DNA of 64,000 nt from Roseomonas genomospecies 6. Its GTDB lineage: Bacteria; Pseudomonadota; Alphaproteobacteria; Azospirillales; Azospirillaceae. The stretch is taken from assembly GCF_008365375.1 (NCBI RefSeq), contig NZ_QOKW01000002.1:310001-374000 (forward strand), written 5' to 3'. Position numbers and translations under genes: made by a program. Shown here in pieces: positions 17,471 through 30,692 of the stretch. The stretch's first letter is position 1. Each line of letters starts with the position of its first letter. Below the pieces are notes generated by a model. That model ran no database searches and had not been told where the DNA came from. It worked only from the letters and a program-made list of their open reading frames with translations.

Positions 17471-18124
17471 CTAGAGCCGTTCGAGCAGGCTGTTCAAGGG
17501 CGGCGCGGGGCCGCAGACCGGCGATTCCTCGCGAAGCAGATAGGCGAAATGCTTCAGCATCGGCTCCGCGTTGGTGCGGTCGCCGAGGGCGTAGGTCGCC
17601 ACGCCGAACAGCACGACCAGGGCGAGGACCAGCGGGTTGAGGTTGAGGCGGGAGGGTGTGAGTCGGTGGAAGCTCTGCGCGAAGGCCGCCACCGCCAGCC
17701 CGCCGAGCCCGAGGCCCACCACCACCTCCGTCACCGAATGGTAGCGCAGCAGGATGCGCGAGGCCGCGACCGCCCCGACCAGACCGAGGGCGCCCAGGAC
17801 GATCACCCCGCGCCGCCACCCGTCCAGCGAGCGCGCCGCCGTCACCCCGATCGCCCCATAGACGGCGGCGGCCAGCGCCGCGTGGCCGCTGGGGCTGGTC
17901 AGCCGGTCGTCGAACAGGCGGAAGCCGCAGGCGTGGCCCAGGATCTTCAGAAGCGCCACCGACCCCATCAGCATCGCCAGGATGGCCAGCCAGCGCGCCG
18001 CCGTGACCGCCGAATGGCGGCGCCACAGCATCACGATCAGGATGCCCGCCACCGGCAGCACGAAGGCCGTGCTGCCGAGGAGCGTGATCGCCTTGTTGAT
18101 GTGCCAGAGGTTCAGATGTCCCAC
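17471..18124 (-). CDS. PAP2-family membrane phosphatase
   Basis: About 217 residues with five or six membrane helices. The phosphatase signature is visible: SPSGH in the middle, and SRILLRYHSVTEV, where the family usually has SR-x5-H-x3-D but Glu replaces Asp. Family members dephosphorylate undecaprenyl pyrophosphate, phosphatidic acid or lipid A. The substrate here is open. I propose the GTG at 18124 (AGGGA upstream), only 23 bases after the stop of the next gene, so the two are probably one operon. Confidence 0.8.
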   Translation of the reverse strand: MGHLNLWHINKAITLLGSTAFVLPVAGILIVMLWRRHSAVTAARWLAILAMLMGSVALLKILGHACGFRLFDDRLTSPSGHAALAAAVYGAIGVTAARSLDGWRRGVIVLGALGLVGAVAASRILLRYHSVTEVVVGLGLGGLAVAAFAQSFHRLTPSRLNLNPLVLALVVLFGVATYALGDRTNAEPMLKHFAYLLREESPVCGPAPPLNSLLERL

Positions 18125-18147
18125 CGTCCCTGCCGCTCCCTTTCCAT

Positions 18148-18651
18148 TCAGCGCAAGCGAACGAGCAGACCGTCGCGGTAGTTCCAGGCCGCCGTGCTCT
18201 TTCCGTCGGAACCGGGCAGCGAGACGGTCAGGGTGCGGTCGGCCAGCTCCACCTTCGGCGCGTCGCTGCAGGTCCCGAAGGGCAGCGACACGGCGGGCTT
18301 CGCCCCGCCGAGGTCGAGCACGCGGTAACGCGCGGCGCATTTGCCGTCCACGCTCTCCTGGAGCAGCACCAGCCAGCGCCCTTCCATGTTGTAGGCGTTC
18401 ACGAAGGACAGGGTGCGCCCCTCGCGGTCTTCGTAGACGACGCGGTCGTTGACGGTCACCTGGATGACCTTCGGCCCGAGTTCGATCATCTGCACGACCT
18501 CGTTCCCGATGGCCGCCGACACGAGGACCGCCGCGCCGGGCCGGTTCTCCGCCGCCCATGCGGCACCGCTCGCCACCGGAAGGGAAAGCGCCGCCAGCGC
18601 AACGAAAGCCGCCGGCCCCGAAAGGGCGCGGCCCGGAAACGTCATACCCAT
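18148..18651 (-). CDS. Periplasmic protein of unknown function
   Basis: A 167-residue protein with a signal peptide (FVALAALSLPVASGAAWA). The mature part looks like beta-strands (VIQVTVNDRVVYEDREGRT; RWLVLLQESVDG) and has two cysteines (GKCAARY and GTCSDAP) that could form a disulfide. It is transcribed just before the PAP2 phosphatase. I do not recognise the family. ATG 18645 is an alternative start two codons in. Confidence 0.65.
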   Translation of the reverse strand: MGMTFPGRALSGPAAFVALAALSLPVASGAAWAAENRPGAAVLVSAAIGNEVVQMIELGPKVIQVTVNDRVVYEDREGRTLSFVNAYNMEGRWLVLLQESVDGKCAARYRVLDLGGAKPAVSLPFGTCSDAPKVELADRTLTVSLPGSDGKSTAAWNYRDGLLVRLR

Positions 18652-18856
18652 GCTGTCCTCAAATGTCCTTCTGGCAGGTCGCCGACCCCGTCAAGGTAAG
18701 CCCAACCGCCGCCATTCTGTAGTCCGTCAAAGGGCTGACCTCCCCCTGCCGGAAAAATTTCACGAGCCGGTCGATTTTGGTTGCCTTCCGGCCACGCTCC
18801 GATTAAAAACCGCGCCACCGCAGACGACGGCCCCGCCGACGCCGCGGCAGAGAGAA

Positions 18857-18933
18857 GCGCCCGTAGCTCAGCTGGATAGAGCACCAGACTACGAATCTGG
18901 GGGTCAGGAGTTCGAATCTCTTCGGGCGCGCCA
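18857..18933 (+). tRNA. tRNA-Arg (anticodon ACG)
   Basis: A complete cloverleaf: acceptor GCGCCCG/CGGGCGC, D-arm GCTC/GAGC, anticodon stem CCAGA/TCTGG with loop CTACGAA (anticodon ACG), T-arm with TTCGAAT, discriminator G and encoded CCA. Confidence 0.97.
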
Positions 18934-19065
18934 CTCTCCTCTTCCTGGGACTTTCTCTTTTCAAAGTTCGCCTCACGCGGTTGGATCGCCCGATCCGACG
19001 GCGTTTTCGTCGTTTCCAGCGCGCGCCGGCATCCGAATCGCGGGCGCGCCGAACCGGAGGAAGCC

Positions 19066-19524
19066 ATGATGACGCGACCGGTGATGGCCACGCGATTGAC
19101 GGAGGAAGAACTGCCGGCGCTTGCCGCCCTCCTCGCCTCCGAAGGATTGCCGAACGAGGATATCACGGCCCCAGGACGGCGCTTCTGGCGCCTCGACGGC
19201 CCCGGCGGGCTTGTCGGCTATGGCGGTTTGGAGGTCTACGGACGCGACGGGCTGCTCCGCTCGGTCGTCATCCCGCCGGAGCGGCGCCACAAGGGCGATG
19301 GACGCGCGGCGGTGGAGGCGGTGTGCCGGGAGGCCATGGCGCTCGGCCTGGACCGGTTGTGGCTTCTGACCACCGGCGCCGCCGGCTTCTTCGAGCGCAT
19401 CGGCTTCGAACGGGCGGAGCGGAGCGAGGCGCCGCCGGACATCCGTGCCAGCGCGCAGTTCACCGATCTGTGCCCCGGCAGCGCCGTCTGCCTGCGCCGC
19501 GATCTGGTTCAGCAAAACATTTGA
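19066..19524 (+). CDS. arsN2: GNAT acetyltransferase, ArsN2-like
   Basis: A 152-residue acetyltransferase resembling ArsN2, a family tied to detoxification of organoarsenicals such as arsinothricin. Visible are LLRSVVIPPERRHKGDG, the acetyl-CoA loop region; LWLLTTGAAGFFERIGF; and a C-terminal block EAPPDIRASAQFTDLCPGSA, which is typical of ArsN2. GGAGGAAG before the ATG at 19066 decides the start. It stands between two tRNA genes, not in an ars operon. A glutaredoxin-type arsC lies 13 kb away. The function is inferred from the family. Confidence 0.78.
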   Translation: MMTRPVMATRLTEEELPALAALLASEGLPNEDITAPGRRFWRLDGPGGLVGYGGLEVYGRDGLLRSVVIPPERRHKGDGRAAVEAVCREAMALGLDRLWLLTTGAAGFFERIGFERAERSEAPPDIRASAQFTDLCPGSAVCLRRDLVQQNI

Positions 19525-19529
19525 GGAAA

Positions 19530-19605
19530 TGGTGGGCCCGGCCGGATTCGAACCGACGACAACACCGTTATGAGCGGCGCGTTCTAACCGCTGAACTACA
19601 GGCCC
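19530..19605 (-). tRNA. tRNA with anticodon CAT, probably tRNA-Ile2 (lysidine-modified)
   Basis: A full cloverleaf: acceptor GGGCCTG/CGGGCCC, short D-arm GTTC-AGCGGTTA-GAAC, anticodon stem CGCCG/CGGTG with loop CTCATAA, T-arm CCGG, encoded CCA. The compact D-loop and body recall E. coli tRNA-Ile2 rather than elongator Met. That is a judgement; CAT is shared with Met tRNAs. Confidence 0.9.
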
Positions 19606-19681
19606 TGTCCGAGGGAGGCCGAATGTGCCCAGAATGGGGAACTTATGCAACCCCGTTCAACGCCGCAGAAGGCCCAAAATG

Positions 19682-19704
19682 AAAAGGGGGACCCGAAGGC
19701 CCCC
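19682..19704 (-). terminator. Terminator of rpoD
   Basis: On the minus strand GGGGGCC, loop TTCG, then GGTCCCCC and TTTTC. It sits about 50 bases past the rpoD stop codon. Confidence 0.7.
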
Positions 19705-19752
19705 GCTCTCCATACGACCGTGTTCCGTCCGGGGACTTCGCCCGGGAAACCC

Positions 19753-21714
<1,962 letters not shown>

Positions 21715-21899
21715 GCGATCGATGCCCCCGCATTACCCCATAATAAAAACCCATAGCGCGCACCGCAGCGGCCCCCCGCTGTCGATCCGCACCTGCTTAA
21801 ACCGGTTGTGAACCGCCCGGAGCCTTGTCCGGCCAGACCCTTCCAGGTCTCATTCCCTCCGGCCCTTCCCTTCCGCACCACGCCCGGCGGCGCCGGGCG

Positions 21900-23822
21900 C
21901 TATGCATCGTCGAGATCCTCGTCATCCGTCATACCCATTCCGGACCTGATGACCTCCTGTTGAAGGGCCACGACCCGCGCGAAGTTCGCCTCGCTGTTGT
22001 CACGGGCCAATGCCGCCTCCGCCTCTCTCAAATCGGCCATCACCTGCCTGTGATGCAGGTGATGCCATGTCGGCCACCACCCCCGCTTCGCGTCCAGGGA
22101 GGATGCGTCCGGGCGTGCAAAGCCGGCATGGACATAGGTCGACTCGCTGAGCAGAGAGCGGACAATGGTATCATAGCCGGCGGAAGACAAGTGGCGACAA
22201 AGCGATGCGGCGTCAAGCCCCGAGTCGTTTTCCCGCCGTTCGGCAAGCAATCCGATGACGGCTTGGCGCAATTCCTCCAATTCCCGGTCGGGAAAAGGCA
22301 GCATGCCCAACGATTCGCCCAACTCGTCGAAAAGTTCGGGGTGGTTGATGATCACCGCCAGCAGGACGCGCTCCCGCGCGGCGGCGAGATTGCCGGGGTT
22401 GCGGCGGCGGTGGCCGGGCGGCGGCGCGGTGCGCAGGCCCGGCAGGCCCGGCGTGTGCCGGCGCGTCGGCTGGCCGAAGCGCCCTCCCCCTTGCCACTGT
22501 CCGCCGGGCACCCAGGGGCCGCGGTCGTTGCGCTGGCGCGGCGGCGGGGCGAAGGCCTCGTCGACGCGGCGGCGCATCTCCGTGCGGTAGAAGACCTGCA
22601 CGTCGCGGTCGGCGATCTGGCTCACCCGCGCCTCCAGCGCGGCCTTCACCGCCGCCTTTGATTCGGGGGTGTCGGTGGGCTTGCCCTCGGTCTCCATGCG
22701 CCAGACCGCCTCGGACAGCGGGATGGCGGCACCCAGCACCTCCTGCATGGCGCGGGGGCCTTGCTGGCGGATCAGGCTGTCGGGGTCCTCCCCTTCCGGC
22801 AGGAAGGCGACGCGCGCGGATTGGCCGGGGGCGAGGTGCGGCAGGATGCGCTCCACCGCCCGCCACGCCGCCCGGCGCCCGGCCTTGTCGCCGTCGAAGC
22901 AGAGGAAGGGCACCTTCTCCGCGTCGGGGATCAGCTTCCACAGCTCCTGCACCTGCGTTTCGGTCAGGGCGGTGCCGAGCGGCGCCACCGCGCCCTCGAA
23001 GCCGGCGCGGACCAGCGCGATCACATCCATGTAGCCTTCGGCGACGATCACCGGCTTGCCGTCCGCCGCCGCCTGCCGCGCCCGCGACAGGCCGTACAAC
23101 AGCGTGCCTTTGTGAAACAGCGGCGTGTCGGCGGTGTTGACGTATTTCGGGCCGTCGCCTTCCAGGATGCGCCCGCCGAAGGCGACCACCCGGCCCCGCC
23201 GGTCGGTCACCGGAAAGATCACCCGGTTGCGGAAGAAGCTGTAGGGCGCGCGCCCGTCCTCCGGCCGCTTCAGCAGTCCGGCGGTGACCATGTCCTCTTC
23301 CGAGAAGCCCTGCTTCAGAAGCTGGCCGCGCAGCGCGCCGGAATCGCCGGGGGCGAAGCCCAGGCGGAAGCGGGCCATGCTGTCGGTGTCCAGCCCGCGC
23401 CGCTGGAAATACTCCAGACCGGCGCGGCCCGCGGGGGCGTGAAGCTGCTGCTCGAACCAGCGGGCGGCCTGCTCCACCAGATCATGCAGAGTCTTGCGCC
23501 GCTCGTAGCGCTGCTTGTCCTCTTCCGTGGCGCGGGGAACCGGCATGCCCGCCTCGCCGGCCAGCGCCTCCACCGCCTCCGGGAAGGCGAGGTTGTCGTG
23601 GCGCATGACGAAGCCGATGATGTCGCCGTGGGCCCCGCAACCGAAGCAATGAAAGAACCCCTTCTGGTCGTTGACGTAGAAGGAAGGGGACTTCTCGTTG
23701 TGGAAGGGGCACGGGGCCTTGTATTCGCGTCCGGCGCGGATCAGGCGCAGGCGCTTGCCCACCACGTCCGACAGGGCCAGACGGGTGCGCAGTTCCTCCA
23801 GGAATTGGGGCGGGAAGGCCAT
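21900..23822 (-). CDS. dnaG: DNA primase DnaG
   Basis: A 640-residue primase that makes RNA primers at the replication fork. The N-terminal zinc ribbon has CPFH (38-41) and CFGC (59-62). The TOPRIM catalytic core shows VIVAEGYMDVIAL and CFDGDKAGRRA. The C-terminal part, after a Gly/Pro/Arg-rich linker, is the helicase-binding domain. The linker (about 425-480) is low complexity and probably flexible. It starts about 30 bases after yqeY and is followed by rpoD after 185 bases. Confidence 0.97.
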   Translation of the reverse strand: MAFPPQFLEELRTRLALSDVVGKRLRLIRAGREYKAPCPFHNEKSPSFYVNDQKGFFHCFGCGAHGDIIGFVMRHDNLAFPEAVEALAGEAGMPVPRATEEDKQRYERRKTLHDLVEQAARWFEQQLHAPAGRAGLEYFQRRGLDTDSMARFRLGFAPGDSGALRGQLLKQGFSEEDMVTAGLLKRPEDGRAPYSFFRNRVIFPVTDRRGRVVAFGGRILEGDGPKYVNTADTPLFHKGTLLYGLSRARQAAADGKPVIVAEGYMDVIALVRAGFEGAVAPLGTALTETQVQELWKLIPDAEKVPFLCFDGDKAGRRAAWRAVERILPHLAPGQSARVAFLPEGEDPDSLIRQQGPRAMQEVLGAAIPLSEAVWRMETEGKPTDTPESKAAVKAALEARVSQIADRDVQVFYRTEMRRRVDEAFAPPPRQRNDRGPWVPGGQWQGGGRFGQPTRRHTPGLPGLRTAPPPGHRRRNPGNLAAARERVLLAVIINHPELFDELGESLGMLPFPDRELEELRQAVIGLLAERRENDSGLDAASLCRHLSSAGYDTIVRSLLSESTYVHAGFARPDASSLDAKRGWWPTWHHLHHRQVMADLREAEAALARDNSEANFARVVALQQEVIRSGMGMTDDEDLDDA

Positions 23823-23851
23823 GGGCAGGCGGCACCCGAGCTATGGCAGGA

Positions 23852-24313
23852 TCAGCAGGCCGAAAGCTGTTGCTTCACGGTGCCGCTGACCTTGGCGAAG
23901 TCCATCTGGCCGGCGTAGCGCACCTTCAGTTCCGCCATCACCTTTCCCATGTCCTTGATGCAGGTGGCGCCGACCTCCGCGACCACCGTCTTCACGGCGG
24001 CGGCCACTTCCTCGTCCGACATCTGCTTGGGCAGGAAGCCCTCGATGACGGCGATCTCCTCGCGCTCCTGCTCGGCCAGTTCCAGGCGCCCGCCCTGCTC
24101 GTACAGCTTGATCGACTCGCCGCGCTGCTTGATCATCGTCTGCAGCATGGAGAGGATTTCCGCCTCGTCGATGCCGTCGGTGACGCCGCGCGAGCGCGCC
24201 GCGATGTCCCGGTCCTTCAGCGCGGCCAGGATCAGGCGCACGGTCGAGACGGCGCGCTGGTTCTTGGCGAGCATCGCCTGCTTCAAAGATTCGTTCAGGC
24301 GCGTGCGCAGCAT
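23852..24313 (-). CDS. yqeY: GatB/YqeY domain protein
   Basis: A 153-residue helical protein, the stand-alone form of the tail domain of amidotransferase subunit GatB, which binds tRNA. Typical pieces are STVRLILAALKDRDI, YEQGGRLELAEQEREEI and VIEGFLPKQMSDEE. Its exact role is not settled. It is the first gene of yqeY-dnaG-rpoD and is divergent from carA across a 444-base region that holds promoters for both directions. Confidence 0.93.
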   Translation of the reverse strand: MLRTRLNESLKQAMLAKNQRAVSTVRLILAALKDRDIAARSRGVTDGIDEAEILSMLQTMIKQRGESIKLYEQGGRLELAEQEREEIAVIEGFLPKQMSDEEVAAAVKTVVAEVGATCIKDMGKVMAELKVRYAGQMDFAKVSGTVKQQLSAC

Positions 24314-24429
24314 GCGTGTGTCCTCGTGTTCATCAGGTCGATAACGATCAACATCGGATCGGGAACATCCGCACCGTTTCCGGAAACCCAGGGGGATTTC
24401 AGCGGGGGCCAGCGCGAACCGGCAATATT

Positions 24430-24458
24430 CCTAAATTTGCATCGGATTGCCACGTCAA
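24430..24458 (-). promoter_or_regulatory. Candidate promoter of yqeY-dnaG-rpoD
   Basis: On the minus strand TTGACG (24458-24453), a 17-base spacer, then TTTAGG, about 115 bases before the yqeY ATG. The -35 matches the sigma-70 consensus in five of six positions; the -10 is weak. Confidence 0.35.
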
Positions 24459-24578
24459 TTCCGAAGAGCCGCCTCCTGCGCCCTTCCCGAAGCCCTCTCC
24501 AGTCCAAGCCCCACCGGCGGAACACGGCGAATATGCAAACGCGCCGCTGGAAATCCGGGTGCCAATCGTCATATACGG

Positions 24579-24607
24579 TTGACCGGCCCACCCGTCCCGA
24601 CTAATCG
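24579..24607 (+). promoter_or_regulatory. Candidate carA promoter
   Basis: TTGACC (24579-24584), a 17-base spacer, then TAATCG (24602-24607), about 150 bases before the carA ATG. The rest of the 444-base region between yqeY and carA holds no gene I can support. Confidence 0.4.
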
Positions 24608-24757
24608 ATCCAGGCTCAGACACCCGACCGCAAGGAACCGGGATGGCGGGGCACGGACCGACGACGACGCGTGCGCCCAGCGGGACGGGACGCGGCGCCG
24701 ACGTTCCGCGATGCATGTCATATGTGGCCCGCGGCGGCTCTTGATAAGGTCTGAAGG

Positions 24758-25933
24758 ATGGCTCAATCGACTCTCCCGGCGGGCGATGCCGGCGCTTACA
24801 CCGGTGTCCTGGTTCTGGCCGACGGCACCGTCTTCAAGGGCCGAGGCATCGGTGCAGTGGGGGATTCGGTGGGCGAGGTGTGCTTCAACACCTCCATGAC
24901 CGGCTATCAGGAAATCCTGACCGACCCCAGCTACGCCGGCCAGATCATCACCTTCACCTTCCCGCACATCGGCAACACCGGCGCCAACCCGGAAGACATC
25001 GAGACGGTGACCCCCGCCGCGCGCGGCCTGATCCTGCGCGCCGACATCACCGATCCGTCGAACTGGCGCGCCACCCGCCATCTGGACGACTGGCTGAAGA
25101 GCTACGGGCTGGTCGGCCTCGCCGGCATCGACACCCGCCGCCTGACCCGCCGCATCCGCGATCTGGGCGCGCCCAACGGCGTCGTCGCCCACGCGCCGGA
25201 CGGCAGGTTCGACCTGGACGCTCTGGTCGCCAAGGCCAAGGGCTGGCCGGGGCTGGAGGGCATGGACCTTGCCAAGGACGTCTCCTGCCGCCAGACCTAC
25301 GGCTGGGACGAGAGCGCCTGGACGCTCGGTGCCGGCTACGGCAAGCAGGAGACCCCGCGCTTCCACGTCGTGGCGATGGATTTCGGCGCCAAGCGCAACA
25401 TCCTGCGCTGTCTTGCCGCCTCCGGCTGCAAGGTGACGGTCGTTCCGGGCACCGCCACGGTCGATGAGGTGATGCGCCACAAGCCGGACGGCGTCTTCCT
25501 GTCGAACGGCCCCGGCGACCCCGCGGCCACCGGCGAATACGCCGTGCCGACCATCAAGGGCCTGCTGGACACCGGACTGCCGATGTTCGGCATCTGCCTG
25601 GGCCACCAGATGCTGTCGCTGGCGCTGGGCGCCAAGACGAAGAAGATGCCGCTGGGCCACCGCGGCGCCAACCATCCGGTGAAGGATCTGGCCTCCGGCC
25701 GCGTTGAGATCACCAGCCAGAACCACGGCTTCGTGGTGATGGAGGAGACCCTGCCCGCCGACGCCGAGGTGACCCACGTCAGCCTGTTCGACGGCTCCAA
25801 CGAGGGCATCCGGCTCAAGAACAAGCCGGTCTTCTCGGTGCAGTATCACCCCGAAGCCTCGCCCGGCCCGCAGGACAGCCATTATCTGTTCGACCGGTTC
25901 GTGGCTCTGATGGACGGCAAGCAGCCGGCCTGA
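24758..25933 (+). CDS. carA: Carbamoyl-phosphate synthase small subunit (glutaminase)
   Basis: A 391-residue protein that hydrolyses glutamine and channels ammonia to the large subunit CarB for arginine and pyrimidine synthesis. The N-terminal domain begins VLVLADGTVFKGRG and has SMTGYQEILTDPSYAGQI. The class I amidotransferase domain has the nucleophile in MFGICLGHQ and the His-Glu pair in VQYHPEASPGP. carB is not in the window. AAGG lies upstream of the ATG. A strong hairpin follows the gene, so it is transcribed alone here. Confidence 0.97.
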   Translation: MAQSTLPAGDAGAYTGVLVLADGTVFKGRGIGAVGDSVGEVCFNTSMTGYQEILTDPSYAGQIITFTFPHIGNTGANPEDIETVTPAARGLILRADITDPSNWRATRHLDDWLKSYGLVGLAGIDTRRLTRRIRDLGAPNGVVAHAPDGRFDLDALVAKAKGWPGLEGMDLAKDVSCRQTYGWDESAWTLGAGYGKQETPRFHVVAMDFGAKRNILRCLAASGCKVTVVPGTATVDEVMRHKPDGVFLSNGPGDPAATGEYAVPTIKGLLDTGLPMFGICLGHQMLSLALGAKTKKMPLGHRGANHPVKDLASGRVEITSQNHGFVVMEETLPADAEVTHVSLFDGSNEGIRLKNKPVFSVQYHPEASPGPQDSHYLFDRFVALMDGKQPA

Positions 25934-25961
25934 CGCCCTGAAGGCATGATGCCCAATGAGG

Positions 25962-25987
25962 AAAAGGAGCCGCTTGCGGCTCCTTTT
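25962..25987. terminator. Bidirectional terminator after carA
   Basis: A perfect 12-bp stem AAAAGGAGCCGC/GCGGCTCCTTTT with a two-base loop (TT), so effectively a shorter stem with a small loop. A and T runs at the ends serve both carA and the convergent small gene at 25994. Confidence 0.85.
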
Positions 25988-25993
25988 CGCTGT

Positions 25994-26194
25994 TCAGGAG
26001 CGGTTCCGCGGCTCCATGCGCTTCACCCCGCCATAGGGGATGGCTCCGCCGCGCCCGCCGGGCGATCCGGCGGGTTGTCCGAAATCGGCGCTGTCGCATT
26101 CCGGCGCGGCTTTGTCCCTCGCGGCGCCCCGCCCCGCCGGCGGCTCGTCCTTCGGGCGCTGGTCCGCCCGACCTTCCTTCCGATGTTCGTCCAT
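25994..26194 (-). CDS. Small hydrophilic protein of unknown function
   Basis: A 66-residue polar protein rich in Arg, Gly, Pro and Asp, with a single Cys and the ending GGAIPYGGVKRMEPRNRS; no membrane segment. The ATG at 26194 is supported by GGGGAGA about eight bases upstream, and the stop lies six bases before the shared terminator. Those two signs argue for a real gene. I do not recognise the family. Confidence 0.55.
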   Translation of the reverse strand: MDEHRKEGRADQRPKDEPPAGRGAARDKAAPECDSADFGQPAGSPGGRGGAIPYGGVKRMEPRNRS

Positions 26195-26400
26195 GGCGCA
26201 ATCTCCCCGTTCGGCAACCGGAATCACGGTCCGAACCGGTCCGGCAGACATCCTCCACCGGCCCTTCCATCCGGTCTGCCTCCTTTTCCGCCAACAGCGT
26301 CCGGTTGGGCGGGTTCCACCTCTATCCACCCACCTTTTATAGATTCCCCCTCACAGCCGAAGGGCAGTCAAAGCTGTGTCCTTTGCCGCCGGACTCTGCG

Positions 26401-29520
<3,120 letters not shown>

Positions 29521-29545
29521 TGGCGGCCGCCTCTTCGGACGCCCG

Positions 29546-29866
29546 ATGCCGCCGCCCGAACCATCCCATCCGCCCTCGTCCCATCCGCCTTGCCCGCTCT
29601 GCGGACGCCCGATGGTGCCCGGCCCCAGCCTGAACGAGCACCACCTGATCCCCCGCACCTACGGCGGACGGGAGACGGTGACCATGCACCGCATCTGCCA
29701 CGCCAAGATCCACGCGGTTCTGAGCGAGGCGGAGTTGCGCGACCGCTACCACACCGTCGCCAGCCTGCGCGCCCACCCGGACATCGCGGCCTTCCTGCGC
29801 TGGGTTTCCCGCAAGCCCCCGGAATTCATGGACCGGCACGCCTCCGGACGGGGGCGCCGACGGTGA
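29546..29866 (+). CDS. Small HNH endonuclease-domain protein
   Basis: A 106-residue protein with a zinc-binding CPLCG knuckle and an HNH core: NEHHLIPRTYGGRETV, then MHRICHAKIHAVL. Such small HNH proteins are common near phage ends and in restriction systems but also occur alone, as here. It begins 25 bases after the histidine kinase and may be read with it. Its DNA target and role are unknown. Confidence 0.75.
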   Translation: MPPPEPSHPPSSHPPCPLCGRPMVPGPSLNEHHLIPRTYGGRETVTMHRICHAKIHAVLSEAELRDRYHTVASLRAHPDIAAFLRWVSRKPPEFMDRHASGRGRRR

Positions 29867-29871
29867 AGAAG

Positions 29872-29900
29872 TCCCTCTCCCGGGGCGGGTGGGAGAGGGA
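29872..29900. repeat. Palindromic CCCTCTCCC repeat at a convergent gene junction
   Basis: TCCCTCTCCC (29872-29881) pairs with GGGAGAGGGA (29891-29900). It lies between the convergent HNH and metallopeptidase-like genes and could also stop transcription. Confidence 0.65.
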
Positions 29901-29904
29901 ACGA

Positions 29905-30639
29905 TCATACCCGCCCGATGTAGCGGTTGATCTCGCCGTCGCAGGAACGGCTGATGCGCTCGTACTCGGCGGAGGTGTCGACCCGGGCCTGGCGCGCGTT
30001 GCGCTCGCGCCCGAACTCTTCCATCAACTGGCGCATCGCGGCCTTGATCGGCTGCTCGATCCCCGACATCACCTGCCGTTCGGAGCGGCCCTGCACCGTG
30101 CGGGCGCGGGCGACCACCTCTTCCAGCCGGCGCTTCAGAACCGGCACATATTCCCGCAGGAGTTGCTCGTCCACCGCGACGTGGCGCATTTCGTGGGCCA
30201 GCACCTCGGCGTGGATGCAACTGCCCTTCGGCAGTTCGCGGGCCACATAGACGGTGCGCTCGTCATAGCCGAAGCTGACGGTCAGGGTCTGCGCCGCGCC
30301 GCAATAGCGCCCCTGCCCCAGCGACGCCGTGACGACGCTGACCTGCCATTGCTGATTGTATTGGATGGCGGCCAGACCCAGCGTGTGGGCGTTGGCGGTC
30401 CGGCCCGCGACGGGCCGCCGCCCCGGCTTCTGGGCAAGCTGCCGGATGGTTTGGCTGTAATCGGTGCGCAGCGGCGCGACCTGCATGTCCAGAGCCACGC
30501 GGGCGGGCGCGAAGTCGGGACAGGGAGCGACCCCGCTCTGGGCCGCCGCCGGGCCCGGAAAGGAAAGCCCTCCCCCGCCCAGGACGAGGAGCGACAGGAG
30601 ACCGGCGCGCAGGAACGGGCGGAACGGGGAAAGGGTCAT
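29905..30639 (-). CDS. Secreted HExxH metallopeptidase-like protein
   Basis: A 244-residue protein with a signal peptide (LLSLLVLGGGGLSFPGPAAA). In the middle is AEVLAHEMRHVAVDEQ, a zincin HExxH signature, followed by a long charged helix (LLREYVPVLKRRLEEVVARA) and a Cys-containing end (ISRSCDGEINRY). Further cysteines (APCPD, GRYCGAA, GSCIH) suit an extracytoplasmic fold. No third zinc ligand is obvious, so it might be a non-catalytic relative. It stands just after serA on the same strand with 53 bases between. Confidence 0.7.
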   Translation of the reverse strand: MTLSPFRPFLRAGLLSLLVLGGGGLSFPGPAAAQSGVAPCPDFAPARVALDMQVAPLRTDYSQTIRQLAQKPGRRPVAGRTANAHTLGLAAIQYNQQWQVSVVTASLGQGRYCGAAQTLTVSFGYDERTVYVARELPKGSCIHAEVLAHEMRHVAVDEQLLREYVPVLKRRLEEVVARARTVQGRSERQVMSGIEQPIKAAMRQLMEEFGRERNARQARVDTSAEYERISRSCDGEINRYIGRV

Positions 30640-30692
30640 TCCGCCTATGTCGGTGCGGCCCCCGCCGACGGCAAGGGCCGCGCTCCCGAACC

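Noticed and set aside
13702-17640. A 1312-codon open frame opposite the SNF2 helicase
   Set aside because: Same reason: the minus strand has all SNF2 motifs, and the plus frame shows only low-complexity Arg/Gly/Val/His sequence.
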